From contig NZ_CAURXA010000001.1 in the NCBI RefSeq assembly GCF_963528755.1, positions 124,001 through 188,000 on the forward strand: a stretch of DNA of 64,000 bases. Reading direction: 5' to 3'. This document shows positions 1-9,373 of the stretch, one piece after another. How positions within the stretch are numbered: the stretch's first letter is position 1; each line of letters starts with the position of its first letter. Source of the DNA: Selenomonas sp963528755 (GTDB lineage: Bacteria > Bacillota > Negativicutes > Selenomonadales > Selenomonadaceae). Under the pieces are notes generated by a model that searched no databases, had not been told where the DNA came from, and worked only from the letters and a program-made list of their open reading frames with translations. Position numbers and translations under genes: made by a program.

Positions 1-339
1 ACGGGCGAACCGATCGGCTTCGTCGCCGACCTCGGCATCCTCGCTCTCTCGGGCATGATCATAAGGAACTCAGTCATCCTCATCGACCAGATTCAGAAGC
101 ATATCAAGGCGGGCGAGTCGCCGTGGCAGGCGGTCATCGACTCCGCCGTGCTGCGCTTTCGTCCTATTATGCTGACGGCCGCTGCTGCGATCCTCGGCAT
201 GATTCCGCTGATGACGAGTTCCTTCTGGGGACCGATGGCGGTGGCGATTGCGAGCGGGCTTTCTGTGGCCACCGTGCTGACGCTGCTCGTCCTGCCCGTC
301 ATGTACGTCACCGTCTATCGCGTGAAGCGGGAGACTTGA
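1..339 (+). CDS. RND-family efflux transporter, C-terminal end (partial)
   Basis: Frame 1 is open from the window edge to TGA at 337-339, so this is the last 112 codons of a gene that starts upstream. The visible protein is strongly hydrophobic: a segment around LGILALSGMIIRNSVILIDQ, then the conserved stretch around RFRPIMLTAAAAILGMIPL, then a final helix before a short basic tail (YRVKRET). This is the last membrane bundle of the AcrB/MdtB-type inner-membrane proton-driven pump of a tripartite exporter. The family would be about 1000 residues, so nearly all of it lies outside. The substrate cannot be told from this end. Confidence 0.85.
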   Translation, partial: TGEPIGFVADLGILALSGMIIRNSVILIDQIQKHIKAGESPWQAVIDSAVLRFRPIMLTAAAAILGMIPLMTSSFWGPMAVAIASGLSVATVLTLLVLPVMYVTVYRVKRET

Positions 340-372
340 ATGTGACGGGAGAAAAAATGCTCTCCCAATCGC

Positions 373-401
373 TGGACTTTTGTACTAATATGTGATATAT
401 T
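373..401 (+). promoter_or_regulatory. Promoter upstream of the diguanylate cyclase gene
   Basis: A sigma-70-type pair is readable: TGGACT at 373-378, a 17-base spacer, and TATATT at 396-401. It sits between the pump gene stop and the GGDEF gene, which leaves a leader of about 65 bases to the chosen start. Confidence 0.45.
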
Positions 402-474
402 ATGGCAAAAGGGTCTTGCTTTTGCAGGAATGACGGTTGGAAGGCTTTCGCGGTCAGCAGCGAGAGGGCGGTGC

Positions 475-2421
475 ATGGCGATGTTGGGGAAAAGAGGGCG
501 CAGAACGGCGCACGATTTTCTGCGGATTCTTGTGTTCGCAGCTGTTCTCTTTGTCATCGCCGCCTCCCTGCCGAAGGCTTTGCCTGCAGTCGCCGCGCAT
601 GGTCTCTCTCCAGATTCCCACGAAATGGCCGGATTTTCCTTGCAACATTCTGCTAAAGAGGAAGCTGAGCCTACGGAACTGCACTATTGGCAGAGCGCGA
701 ACCTTCCAGATGAGGAAGAAATGCAGGAGCTTCTGCAGAAGGCGCAGGACGGCGCCGAAGGATGGCAGTGTGTGACTTATCCCGCACAGCCGCTCCTTTC
801 GAGCGAGACGCGCTATGTCTATCTGACAACGAGTCTGCCCGAAGAGGGGCGCAGCGGCACGGGCCTGTTCTTCAAGACGACGAACCAGTCGGTTCGCCTG
901 TGGCTCGACGGCAAGCTCCTTTACGAATATGGCTCGATGGAGGACGGCGACTACAGCTACGGCACGCGCTGGCATCTCGTTCCTCTGCCAGAAGGATATG
1001 CAGGGAAGACACTGACCTTCGGAATGCATTCTTTGAGCACGGTCGATCTCGGACGCTTTGACCACCTGCGTCTGCGCGACATGCGTGCGAGCGTGGCGGA
1101 GCTTTTCTTCGCCGATCTGCCCTTTGTCTTCGGACTTTCTTTGATCTTCATGATGGGGGCTATCGTCGCCATCTACAGCTGCACCTTGCGCCGCAACCGA
1201 GGCGCCTACGTCTTTCTGTTGCTGTTCTTCCTCGTCTACGGCGTCTGGATGGTCAGCGTGATGAATGTGAAGTATTTCCTTTTCGATTCGCCGCGCTTCT
1301 GGTGGTTCGTGCAGCTTACGGCAGTGTATGGCATAGCGATCTTGGCGTTTCAGTTCCTCGCAGGCTTCCTGCCCACCGCGCAGCGCCGCACGATGCGTCT
1401 CTTGGCCGTCCCCTTCGTGCTCCTTTTGGCTGCGTCTGCTCTCAGCGAAATCTTCGTCGCACGCGGCAGTTTCTTCGCCTGCATGAACTTTTACTATCCG
1501 CTGGCGGGCATCTTTGCGCCATGGGCGAGCCTCTTGCTCTGGCGCGAGGCGAAGCGCGGCAACGAGTACTGCCGCACGGCGCTCGTCCCGCTCCTTTCGA
1601 TCGCGCCGCTCGGGCTTTTCGACGGACTTTGGTTTCAGTACCATCTGTTTGCGTGGGACACGTACATCACGCCTTTCGCGCTGCTGTCCTTCGTCGTCTT
1701 CGTCCTGAGCACGATCCGCATGCGCATCCGAGACGAGGTGCGCAGTGAAGCGGTGCAGAAGTCTCTGGAGAATGAAATTGTCGAGGTGAAGGAAAAAGCG
1801 CAGATCGATCCCTTGACGCGCTGCTTCAACCGCTACAAGTTCAACGATACGTTCCCCGAATGGGTGAAGGTGGCGCAGAATACGGACGGACATCTCGCGT
1901 TCATGATCCTCGACATCGACTTTTTTAAGCGCGTGAACGACGACTATGGACACGACGAGGGCGATCATGTGCTGCGCTCCTTCGCCGGGATTTTGCACAC
2001 CTCGCTTGACCGTCGTCACCTTCTGGTTCGCTGGGGCGGTGAGGAATTCGTCATTCTCTGCCTACACTATTCGCTGAAAGAGGCGGAAGTTTTCGCTAAT
2101 CATCTGCGCGAGCGGATCGCACAGGCACCAATTTGCAATTATCGTCCTATCCAGTGCAGCATCGGCGTTTCACGATGGCATGGCATCCAGAAGGACACGG
2201 TGGAGGCGCTCTTGAAACGTGCAGACGATGCGCTCTATCGGGCGAAGCAGGAAGGGCGCAACTGCGTGCGCATCGAGCAGATGGAAAGCTCTTCGCCCGA
2301 TGGCGAGAGGTCGAAGAGCGCAGAAGGCTCGCTGCTCGACAGCGAGAAGACGAAATGCACCGAGAATCCAATGGTTGCCGGCGAGCGTGCGGAGTGCACC
2401 GAAAGCGTGCCCGTGCATTGA
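475..2421 (+). CDS. Membrane diguanylate cyclase (7TM sensor + GGDEF)
   Basis: Predicted to make c-di-GMP from two GTP at the inner membrane. After an N-terminal hydrophobic anchor comes an extracytoplasmic region of about 180 residues (FKTTNQSVRLWLDGKLLYEYG-like beta-sandwich), then about seven membrane helices (roughly residues 215-415), a short coiled linker and a GGDEF domain from about residue 443 (DPLTRCFNRYKF). The catalytic signature is GGEEF at about 521-525. The residues nine to six before it are DRRH, so the RxxD inhibitory I-site is absent. I chose ATG 475 because GAGAGGGCGG precedes it at good spacing; ATG 430 would add 15 residues but its AGGA lies against the codon. The C-terminus carries three 13-residue repeats (separate entry). 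The sensor part resembles 7TMR-DISM receptors; the ligand is unknown. Confidence 0.85.
   Translation: MAMLGKRGRRTAHDFLRILVFAAVLFVIAASLPKALPAVAAHGLSPDSHEMAGFSLQHSAKEEAEPTELHYWQSANLPDEEEMQELLQKAQDGAEGWQCVTYPAQPLLSSETRYVYLTTSLPEEGRSGTGLFFKTTNQSVRLWLDGKLLYEYGSMEDGDYSYGTRWHLVPLPEGYAGKTLTFGMHSLSTVDLGRFDHLRLRDMRASVAELFFADLPFVFGLSLIFMMGAIVAIYSCTLRRNRGAYVFLLLFFLVYGVWMVSVMNVKYFLFDSPRFWWFVQLTAVYGIAILAFQFLAGFLPTAQRRTMRLLAVPFVLLLAASALSEIFVARGSFFACMNFYYPLAGIFAPWASLLLWREAKRGNEYCRTALVPLLSIAPLGLFDGLWFQYHLFAWDTYITPFALLSFVVFVLSTIRMRIRDEVRSEAVQKSLENEIVEVKEKAQIDPLTRCFNRYKFNDTFPEWVKVAQNTDGHLAFMILDIDFFKRVNDDYGHDEGDHVLRSFAGILHTSLDRRHLLVRWGGEEFVILCLHYSLKEAEVFANHLRERIAQAPICNYRPIQCSIGVSRWHGIQKDTVEALLKRADDALYRAKQEGRNCVRIEQMESSSPDGERSKSAEGSLLDSEKTKCTENPMVAGERAECTESVPVH
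2299..2415 (+). repeat. Three tandem 39-bp coding repeats
   Basis: Three in-frame 39-base units at 2299-2337, 2338-2376 and 2377-2415 encode the degenerate 13-residue units DGERSKSAEGSLL, DSEKTKCTENPMV and AGERAECTESVPV. They form the extreme C-terminus of the diguanylate cyclase, beyond the catalytic domain. They have diverged at the DNA level, so they are not a recent slippage product. Confidence 0.7.
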
Positions 2422-2605
2422 GCAGGAAAACAAGAGTCACATGGAGAAATAACAGGGGTCGGCTGTATGCCGCGAAGTTTCGCGAAAAGCGTCTTCGCGC
2501 TGCAGGCGGCTCCTGTTTGCTGTTTCTGGCAGACGCCGATCAGACGGGGATTCCCGCTGATACATTTGGGGAGGAGACTCCTCAAGGAGAAAGGAAAATC
2601 ATACA

Positions 2606-2881
2606 ATGACAACAAAAGAGAAGTACCGTCAGGTAAGGCGCGAGGCCATAGCCACAGGACTGGCACTCGTCGCTCTCATCGTCTATTGGCTCTTCGCTGG
2701 TTTCGGCACGGCGAATCTTCTTGACAATAGCATCCGCATCGCGGGGCTGCCGCTCTGGGTCGTCCTTGGTACGTTCGGCACATGGGCGATGGCGCTCGTC
2801 ATCGTCACACTCCTGCTGCGCTTCGTCTTCCGCGACATGCCGCTCGACGACGAGGAGAGGCGGAAGGGGGGCGAGGCATGA
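2606..2881 (+). CDS. yhdT: YhdT-like small membrane partner of a sodium symporter
   Basis: This 91-residue protein has two hydrophobic segments (about 15-35 and 48-70) separated by a short polar loop, and a charged tail (DDEERRKGGEA). Proteins of this size directly before PanF match the YhdT/DUF997 family, a small subunit-like companion of sodium:pantothenate symporters. Its TGA overlaps the ATG of the next gene by four bases, so the two are translationally coupled. The 184-base leader (2422-2605) holds several GC-rich inverted repeats that I cannot assign to a known riboswitch. Assignment rests on size, topology and position. Confidence 0.7.
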   Translation: MTTKEKYRQVRREAIATGLALVALIVYWLFAGFGTANLLDNSIRIAGLPLWVVLGTFGTWAMALVIVTLLLRFVFRDMPLDDEERRKGGEA

Positions 2882-4362
2882 TGGAAAAGCTCTCTGTCCT
2901 CTTGCCGCTCCTCGCCTTTATGGGGCTGATGCTCGCCGTCAGCTTCGCCGTGCGCGTGCGCAGGGAAAAGGAAGGCGCAGGCTTCGTCTCGCAGTACTTC
3001 ATCGGCAATCGCGCGATCGGCGGCTTCGTGCTCGCCATGACGACGGTCGCGACATACAGCTCCGTCAGCTCGTTCGTCGGCGGCCCCGGCATGGCGTGGA
3101 AGGTCGGCTTCGGCTGGATCTACATGGCGGTCGTGCAGGTCACGGCGATCTTCCTCGTGCTCGGCATCTTCGGCAAGCGCGTCGCGCTCCTCTCGCGCCG
3201 CCTTGACGCCGTGACCATCGTCGACATCATCCGCGCACGCTTCGGCTCGGATATGCTCGCGAACCTTTCCGCCTTCGTCATCGTGCTGTTCTTTCTCGGT
3301 ACGATGACGGCGCAGTTCGTCGGCGGCGCGAAGCTCTTCGAGGCGGTTACGGGCTACAGCTATTTTACGGGACTCGTGCTCTTCGGTGCCGTTGTCGTCA
3401 TCTACACGGCGATCGGCGGCTTTCGCGCCGTCGCCTTGACCGACACGCTGTGCGCCGTCATGATGATGGTCGGCATCGTGCTGCTCTTTTACTTCGTGCT
3501 TGAGGCGGGCGGCGGCTACTGGGCGATCCTGGAGACGATCGAGCGCGAGCATCCGGCGATGCTCACGCCCCTGTCTGCCGGCGACATGCCGCTCGGCCTC
3601 TATTTCACGCAGTGGCTGCTCGTCGGCATCTGCACGATCGCGCTGCCGCAGTCCGTCGTGCGCGGCATCAGCTACCGCGACACGCGCGGACTGCATCAGG
3701 CGATGCTCATCGGCACGTTCGTCATCGGCTTCATGAACATCGGCATCAACTTCACGGGCATCCTCGCGCACGGCGTGCTGACAGGTCCTGTGACGGACTA
3801 TGGCACGGTCGACAACATCATCCCGCAGGCAATCGCACGCTCGATGCCGCCCGCACTTGCAAGCATCGCCATCATCGGCCCTCTGGCGGCATCGATCTCG
3901 ACGATCTCGGGGCTTCTGATCGTCGCTTCGTCGGCGATCATCAAGGACGTCTACATGCACGAGAAAATGAAGAAGGGGCGCGTCCCCTCGATGCGCCGCC
4001 TGCGCCTCCTGTCCATGACCTCGACTGTCGTCATCGGTGCGCTCGTCTTCTTTCTCGCGGCTTCGCCGCCGAACCTCATCTGGCTCATCAACATGTTCGC
4101 CTTTGGCGGACTTGAGACGGCGTTCCTCTGGGTCATGCTCTTCGGCCTCTATTGGCGGCGTGCCAACAGGGCGGGCGCGATGCTCTCGATGGCGGGCGGC
4201 ACCGTCGTCTACTGCGCGGCGCAGGCGCTGAAGATCCACGTCTTCGGACTGCATCCCATCGTGCTGGGGCTTTCGTCGTCGCTCGCCTTCTTCCTGCTCG
4301 GCACGTATCTGGGCAAGCCGACCGCCGCGGAAAGGCTTCGCGTGTTCTTCCCCGACAAATAA
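2878..4362 (+). CDS. panF: Sodium:pantothenate symporter (SSS family)
   Basis: A 494-residue integral membrane protein with about 13 hydrophobic segments, the usual size of sodium:solute symporters. The early segment TTVATYSSVSSFVGGPGMAW matches the sodium-site region of PanF. Later segments such as GPLAASISTISGLLIVASSA also fit the SSS family. It should import pantothenate, the CoA precursor, with Na+. The start at 2878 is set by the ATGA overlap with yhdT; a longer in-frame reading from 2782 lies wholly inside yhdT and is not credible. Related SSS members carry proline or other solutes, so the substrate is inferred mainly from the YhdT pairing. Confidence 0.82.
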   Translation: MMEKLSVLLPLLAFMGLMLAVSFAVRVRREKEGAGFVSQYFIGNRAIGGFVLAMTTVATYSSVSSFVGGPGMAWKVGFGWIYMAVVQVTAIFLVLGIFGKRVALLSRRLDAVTIVDIIRARFGSDMLANLSAFVIVLFFLGTMTAQFVGGAKLFEAVTGYSYFTGLVLFGAVVVIYTAIGGFRAVALTDTLCAVMMMVGIVLLFYFVLEAGGGYWAILETIEREHPAMLTPLSAGDMPLGLYFTQWLLVGICTIALPQSVVRGISYRDTRGLHQAMLIGTFVIGFMNIGINFTGILAHGVLTGPVTDYGTVDNIIPQAIARSMPPALASIAIIGPLAASISTISGLLIVASSAIIKDVYMHEKMKKGRVPSMRRLRLLSMTSTVVIGALVFFLAASPPNLIWLINMFAFGGLETAFLWVMLFGLYWRRANRAGAMLSMAGGTVVYCAAQALKIHVFGLHPIVLGLSSSLAFFLLGTYLGKPTAAERLRVFFPDK

Positions 4363-4413
4363 ATCCGCCTTGCGGCCATCTCGCGCCGCCTTCGTATGAA
4401 AGGAAGGTTTCCC

Positions 4414-5577
4414 ATGCGCTTCATCCATACCGCCGATTGGCATCTCGGGCGGCTCTTTTTCGGCCGCCATCTGACGGACGATCAGGCGCACGTCCTCGAC
4501 GAGCTTGTGCAGCTCGCGAGAGACGCACGCGTCGAGGCCGTCGTCATCGCGGGCGACATCTACGATCGCGCCGTGCCGCCCGTCGAGGCGGTCGAGCTCT
4601 TCGACGATACGCTCTCGCGCCTTTTGCTCGACGAAAAGCTCAAGGTGATCTACATCGCGGGCAACCACGACAGCGCTGCGCGTCTCGGCTTTGGCAGCCG
4701 CCTCCTTGCAGGGGGCGGCGTTTTTGTCGCGGGGCAGCTGCAGGCGGATGCCGCGCCCGTCGTCCTCGATGACGCGCACGGCAAGGTCGCCTTTTCGCTC
4801 CTGCCCTACATGGAGCCGGCGACGGTGCGCTTCGCTTACGGCGAGGAAGCGCAGGACCTCATGGGTTTCGACGAGGCGACCTCGTTTGCCGTCGCACGCG
4901 CGGCGGCGCTCGTGCCCGAGGGCTGCCGCAGCGTCGCCGTCGCCCATGCCTTCATTGCGGGCGGCGCATCGTCCGAGTCGGAGAGGCCGCTTTCCGTCGG
5001 CGGCTCGGACAGCGTGAGTCCCGCGTGCTTCGCGCGCTTTTCCTACACGGCGCTCGGGCATCTGCACGCGCCGCAGCAGGCGGGGGCGGCAAACATTCGC
5101 TACGCAGGCTCGCTCATGAAGTATTCGTTCAGCGAGGCGGGGCAGAGGAAGGGCGCGACCATCGTCGACCTCGCCGCCGACGGCTCTGTGAGCGTCGAGA
5201 AAGCCGCGCTCGCCGCGCCGCACGACCTCCAAGTCGTGCGCGGCACGCTTCAGGAAATCCTCGAAGACCGCGAGCGCTTTCCGAAGAGCGAGGACTATAC
5301 GGCCGTCGAGCTTATGGACAAGGGGCCAGTGCTCGACGCGCACGGCAAGCTCAGCCGCATCTATCCGAATGTCCTGCAGGTCACGCGCCCGGGACTCATG
5401 GAGCAGGCCGGCGCTCTGCGCGAGCAGGGCAGGAAGAAGCTGGAGCGTCCCGACGACGTGCTCTTCGGTGAGTTCTTTGCCGACATGACGGGCGAGACGC
5501 TCGACGAGGCGCAGAAGAAGGAGCTTTTTGATGTGCTCGAAGAGCTGCTGCGCGAGGAAAGGGAGGCGAAGATATGA
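4414..5577 (+). CDS. sbcD: Exonuclease subunit SbcD
   Basis: The Mre11-like metallophosphoesterase subunit of the SbcCD double-strand nuclease, which opens hairpins and processes DNA ends. The metal-binding motifs are all present: HTADWHLGR at the N-terminus, GDIYD, GNHDSAAR and ALGHLHAPQ. Length is 387 residues, typical for the family. The start is the ATG before RFIHTADWH at 4414, with AGGAAGG upstream; the ATG at 4396 overlaps that ribosome site. Its stop overlaps the sbcC start by four bases (ATGA), which matches the obligatory SbcC-SbcD complex. Confidence 0.93.
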   Translation: MRFIHTADWHLGRLFFGRHLTDDQAHVLDELVQLARDARVEAVVIAGDIYDRAVPPVEAVELFDDTLSRLLLDEKLKVIYIAGNHDSAARLGFGSRLLAGGGVFVAGQLQADAAPVVLDDAHGKVAFSLLPYMEPATVRFAYGEEAQDLMGFDEATSFAVARAAALVPEGCRSVAVAHAFIAGGASSESERPLSVGGSDSVSPACFARFSYTALGHLHAPQQAGAANIRYAGSLMKYSFSEAGQRKGATIVDLAADGSVSVEKAALAAPHDLQVVRGTLQEILEDRERFPKSEDYTAVELMDKGPVLDAHGKLSRIYPNVLQVTRPGLMEQAGALREQGRKKLERPDDVLFGEFFADMTGETLDEAQKKELFDVLEELLREEREAKI

Positions 5578-8500
5578 GGCCGCTGCGATTGACTATGGAG
5601 GCGTTCGGCTCGTATGGGAAGAAGACCGTCGTCGATTTCACGGAACTCGGCGAGAGGAGCTTTTTCCTCATTCACGGCCGCACGGGATCGGGCAAGACGA
5701 CGCTGCTCGACGCCATCTGCTTCGCCTTTTACGGCGAGGCGAGCATGGCGGGGCGCACGGGCACGATGATGCGCACGGACGAAGCGCCGCGCGAGGCGAG
5801 GACGAGCGTCGACTTCGTCTTTGCTTTGGGAACGCAGAAGTACCATATATGCCGCACGCCGTCCTATGAGCGCATGAAGAAGGACGGCACGGGGCTGACG
5901 CCGGTGCAGGCGTCGGCGATGCTCTGGCAGGTTGAGGAAGGAGAAGCAGCAGAAAATGAGGAGCGCGTGCTCGCACAGCGTCCGTCGTCGGTGACGCAGA
6001 AGATGACGGAACTTCTGGGCTTCGGCCCTGCCGAGTTCCGCCAGGTAGTCCTCCTGCCGCAGGGCGCGTTCCGCGATCTTTTGACGGCGAAGGTGGACGA
6101 GCGCGAGGCGCTCCTCGCGATGCTCTTCAAAACGGAGCGCTACCGCAGATTGGAGGAACTCTTCAAAAGCCGCGCCAAGGCGATGGAAGCGCGAAGAGCG
6201 GAAATCAAGGCGCAGGAAGGGGCTCTCCTCGCGGGCGGTGCGGCAGATTCGCTCGACGCGCACCAGGCGGCGAGCGAGGAGAAGGAAAAGGCGCTCGCCG
6301 TCCTCGAAAAGCAGGCGGTAGCGCTGCAGGAAAAGCAGGAAGCGGCGCAGCGTGCCGAGCAGGAGGGCATCCGTGCGGCGGAAATCCTGACGCGCTGGGA
6401 AACGGCGCGAAAGACGCTCGCCGACCATGAGGAGAAGCGCGGCTCTGTCGAGCGCTACCGCGCACAGCTCGAAGAGGCGCAGCGTGCGGCACAGATCGAA
6501 GACGTGGCGGCGGGCGCGGCGCGTGACTGCGAGAAGGCGAAGGAGCGCGAGGCTGAGTGCGCCGCGCAGGAGAAGCGGCGCGAGAAGGCGGCACATGAGC
6601 TGAAGCGTGCCGAAGACGCGCTGACGCACGAGAAGGCGCGGGAAGGCGAGCTGGAAGAGGGTAAGGCGCAGGTGCGCAAGCTCGAAGAATACGGCGCGTG
6701 CGCGATCGACTTGGCACAGGCGCGGGCGCGTGCGAAGAGCCGTGAAGAGGCGGCGCATGAGGCGGCAGAGAAGGCGGCGCAGGCGAAGGCAGCGCAGGAA
6801 AAGCTCGCCGCCGATCTTCTCGCGCTCGGCACGCGCGAGAAGGAGCTTGCCGAGCGTGCGGCAAAGGCCGAAGGGCTTTCCCTTGCGCTCGCGCAAAAGG
6901 AAAAGGAGCGCGAGGCGCGGCAGAATCTCGCCCTATTGCAGAAGCGTGCAGCAAAGGCGCAGGAAGCCGCCGAGAGCGCAGGCGAAAAGGCGCGTGCAGC
7001 GCGAGAGGAGCACGAGACGAAGCGCAGGAATCAGCGCGCCTTGGAACACGTCTACATGGAAGGCCAGGCGGCGCTCCTAGCACGCAGTCTGGAAGACGGC
7101 AAGGCCTGCCCCGTCTGCGGCTCGACCGCGCATCCGCATCCGACGGTGAGCAAAGATGAAGTGCCTGAAAAGGCGGATGTGGAGCGCGCGCGAAGCGAGG
7201 CGGAAAAGGCGGAGAAGGCGCGCGAGCAGGCGGAAAAGGCGCAGACGGCGGCAGAAGCCGACCTCGCCGCCGTGCGCGGCGAGTTGGCGGCGGCGCAGAA
7301 GTCGCTGACGCAGACGACGGAGGACGAGGGAAGCCTCGCCGCCGCCATTGCCTCCTTGCAGGCCGAAGTCAAGGCGGCCGAGCAGGCGGCAGCGGCACAG
7401 AAGGAGGCCGCCGCCGGGCGCGAGACGCTTGCCGCAAGACTCGCGCAGGCGGAAGCCGCAGAAAAGGAGGCGGCGAAGGGCGCGGAAGCAGCCAAAGCCG
7501 AGGCTGCACAGGCGGCGGGAGCGCTGCAGGAAAAGAGCGCGTCTCTGCCCGAAGCATACCGCGAGCCGAAGGCGGTTGAGACGGCGCTCACGGCGGCAAG
7601 ACGCGGCATCGCAGAGCGGGAGAAAGCGCTGGCCGCGGTGCAGGACGCCTTCTCCGGCGCAGAGAAAGAGCTTGTCGCAGCCAAGGCAGCCGCCGAGGCG
7701 GCAAAGACGACAGCGGCGCTCGCGCAGGAAGAAGCGCGAAAGAGCGAGGCGCTTCTCGCCGAGCGCTTGAAGAGCGCGGGATTCTCGGATGAAGCGGCGT
7801 TTCGTGCCGTGCTCACAGGACACTTCGCGACAGCAGAAGGCCGCAAGGAAGTCTCCGATCGTATCCGCGCCTATGAGGACAAGCGGACGGCCTTCGCCGA
7901 GGCAGAAAAAAAAGCCGCCGAGGAGGCGGCAGGCATCGCTCCGCCCGACCTCGCCAAGCTCAAAGTAGCGCGGGAGGAAGCGGCTGCCGCGTGGACGGCA
8001 GGCACGCGCGAAGCCGCTGCACTGGCACAGGAGCTGAAGGAACGCAGGTCGCGCGAGGAGCAGCTGCAAAAGCTCGCTCTTGAAGCGGCTTCACTTGAAG
8101 CCGCCTACCATACGACGGGCAGGCTCGCGGAAGTCGCCGCCGGGCAGAACGCCCATCGCATGCACTTTCAGACGTATGTCCTGCGCTCCATTCTCGCCGA
8201 CGTGGCGGACGCCGCGAACATGCGCCTCCTGCGCATGACGCACGGGCAGTACCGCCTGGAGCGCAAGGAAGGCATCGCCGATATGCGCAGGAGCGCGGGA
8301 CTTGACCTCGAAATCTTCGACGAGAACACGGGCTACGCACGCCCTATGGCGACACTCTCGGGCGGCGAATCCTTCCTCGCCGCCCTCGCCCTTGCGCTTG
8401 GCCTCGCCGACGTCGTCACCAACTACGCCGGCGGCATCCGCCTCGACACCATCTTCATCGACGAAGGCTTCGGCACTCTCGACGCCGAGACCCTCGACCT

Positions 8501-8648
8501 CGCCATAAAAACTCTCATGGACCTCCAAAAAGGCGGCCGCCTCGTTGGCATCATCTCTCACGTGGAGGAACTAAAAAACCGCATCGACGTGCGGCTTGAA
8601 GTGGAAAAGGGCGAGGACGGGAGCACGGCGAGGTTTGTTGTGGGGTAG
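5574..8648 (+). CDS. sbcC: Exonuclease subunit SbcC (SMC-like ATPase)
   Basis: A 1024-residue Rad50-type ATPase that partners SbcD. The Walker A motif HGRTGSGKTT lies near residue 35, and the N-terminal domain includes LLPQGAFRDLL. Two very long Ala/Glu/Lys-rich coiled coils surround a zinc hook, CPVC, near residue 510. The C-terminal half-site carries the signature LSGGESFLAALALALGLAD and Walker B-like TIFIDEGFGTLD. The coiled coils explain the long open frames on other strands and frames here. Complete and apparently functional. Confidence 0.94.
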   Translation: MRPLRLTMEAFGSYGKKTVVDFTELGERSFFLIHGRTGSGKTTLLDAICFAFYGEASMAGRTGTMMRTDEAPREARTSVDFVFALGTQKYHICRTPSYERMKKDGTGLTPVQASAMLWQVEEGEAAENEERVLAQRPSSVTQKMTELLGFGPAEFRQVVLLPQGAFRDLLTAKVDEREALLAMLFKTERYRRLEELFKSRAKAMEARRAEIKAQEGALLAGGAADSLDAHQAASEEKEKALAVLEKQAVALQEKQEAAQRAEQEGIRAAEILTRWETARKTLADHEEKRGSVERYRAQLEEAQRAAQIEDVAAGAARDCEKAKEREAECAAQEKRREKAAHELKRAEDALTHEKAREGELEEGKAQVRKLEEYGACAIDLAQARARAKSREEAAHEAAEKAAQAKAAQEKLAADLLALGTREKELAERAAKAEGLSLALAQKEKEREARQNLALLQKRAAKAQEAAESAGEKARAAREEHETKRRNQRALEHVYMEGQAALLARSLEDGKACPVCGSTAHPHPTVSKDEVPEKADVERARSEAEKAEKAREQAEKAQTAAEADLAAVRGELAAAQKSLTQTTEDEGSLAAAIASLQAEVKAAEQAAAAQKEAAAGRETLAARLAQAEAAEKEAAKGAEAAKAEAAQAAGALQEKSASLPEAYREPKAVETALTAARRGIAEREKALAAVQDAFSGAEKELVAAKAAAEAAKTTAALAQEEARKSEALLAERLKSAGFSDEAAFRAVLTGHFATAEGRKEVSDRIRAYEDKRTAFAEAEKKAAEEAAGIAPPDLAKLKVAREEAAAAWTAGTREAAALAQELKERRSREEQLQKLALEAASLEAAYHTTGRLAEVAAGQNAHRMHFQTYVLRSILADVADAANMRLLRMTHGQYRLERKEGIADMRRSAGLDLEIFDENTGYARPMATLSGGESFLAALALALGLADVVTNYAGGIRLDTIFIDEGFGTLDAETLDLAIKTLMDLQKGGRLVGIISHVEELKNRIDVRLEVEKGEDGSTARFVVG

Positions 8649-8686
8649 GGAGATTGCGAGTACATACGCACTATGGAGGCGATACG

Positions 8687-9373
8687 ATGGACAATAAGAA
8701 GGAAATGGAGCGGGCGGAGCTGCATCGGGCGATTTGGCAGATTGCGAACGATCTGCGCGGCTCGGTGGATGGCTGGGATTTCAAGCAGTATGTCTTGGGC
8801 ACGCTCTTTTATCGTTATATCTCGGAGAAGCTGACGAACTACCTCAACCGTGAGGCGCAGGAGGCGGGGGAGGCGGATTTCGACTACGCCGCTCTGCCCG
8901 ATGAAGAGGCGGAGACGGAGCGCGAGAATCTCGTGGAGGAGCAGGGATATTTCATCCTGCCGAGCGAGCTTTTTGCCAATGTGCGAAAAAGTGCGCCGAC
9001 GAATGAAAACCTCAATGAAACGCTGGAAAAGGTGTTTCACAACATTGAAGCCTCGGCGACCGGCACGGCGAGTGAAAACGATCTTGCGGGGCTTTTTGAA
9101 GACCTCGACGTCAACAGCAACAAGCTCGGCGCTACGGTCAAGGAGCGCAATGCAAAGCTCGTGAAACTCCTCGATGGCATCGGCGAAATGCAGCTTGGGC
9201 ACTATCGAGACAACACGATTGATGCCTTCGGCGACGCCTATGAATATCTCATGGGCATGTATGCTTCAAACGCCGGCAAGAGCGGCGGCGAATACTACAC
9301 GCCGCAGGAAGTCTCCGAGCTTCTGACGCGCCTCACGGTCATCGACAAGGCGCGGGTGAACAAAGTATACGAT
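8687..9373 (+). pseudogene. hsdM: Type I methyltransferase HsdM, N-terminal fragment
   Basis: From ATG 8687 (GGAGG upstream) the frame encodes about 229 residues of the modification subunit: the HsdM_N helical domain (ELHRAIWQIANDLRGSVDGW, YVLGTLFYRYISEK) and the beginning of the N6-adenine methylase domain (GKSGGEYYTPQEVSELL). It breaks after NKVYD, exactly where the AdoMet motif (normally D-P-x-x-G-x-G) should follow. The AdoMet site, the NPPF/Y catalytic motif and the C-terminus are all missing, so it cannot methylate. The frame runs by chance into an IS30 remnant and stops at 9724. Its partners hsdS (fragment) and hsdR lie 5-7 kb downstream. Confidence 0.88.

Noticed and set aside
454..2019. 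Long minus-strand open frame opposite the diguanylate cyclase
   Set aside because: The product is Arg/His/Glu-rich with no domain; it mirrors the codon bias of the GGDEF gene.
2683..5343. An 886-codon minus-strand frame across yhdT, panF and sbcD
   Set aside because: It is extremely rich in Arg, Asp, His and Ala without motifs and lies opposite three clear genes, so it is a GC-bias shadow.
6200..8070. Repeated words in sbcC suggesting a DNA repeat array
   Set aside because: They come from Ala/Glu/Lys-rich coiled-coil codons, with no constant unit length.
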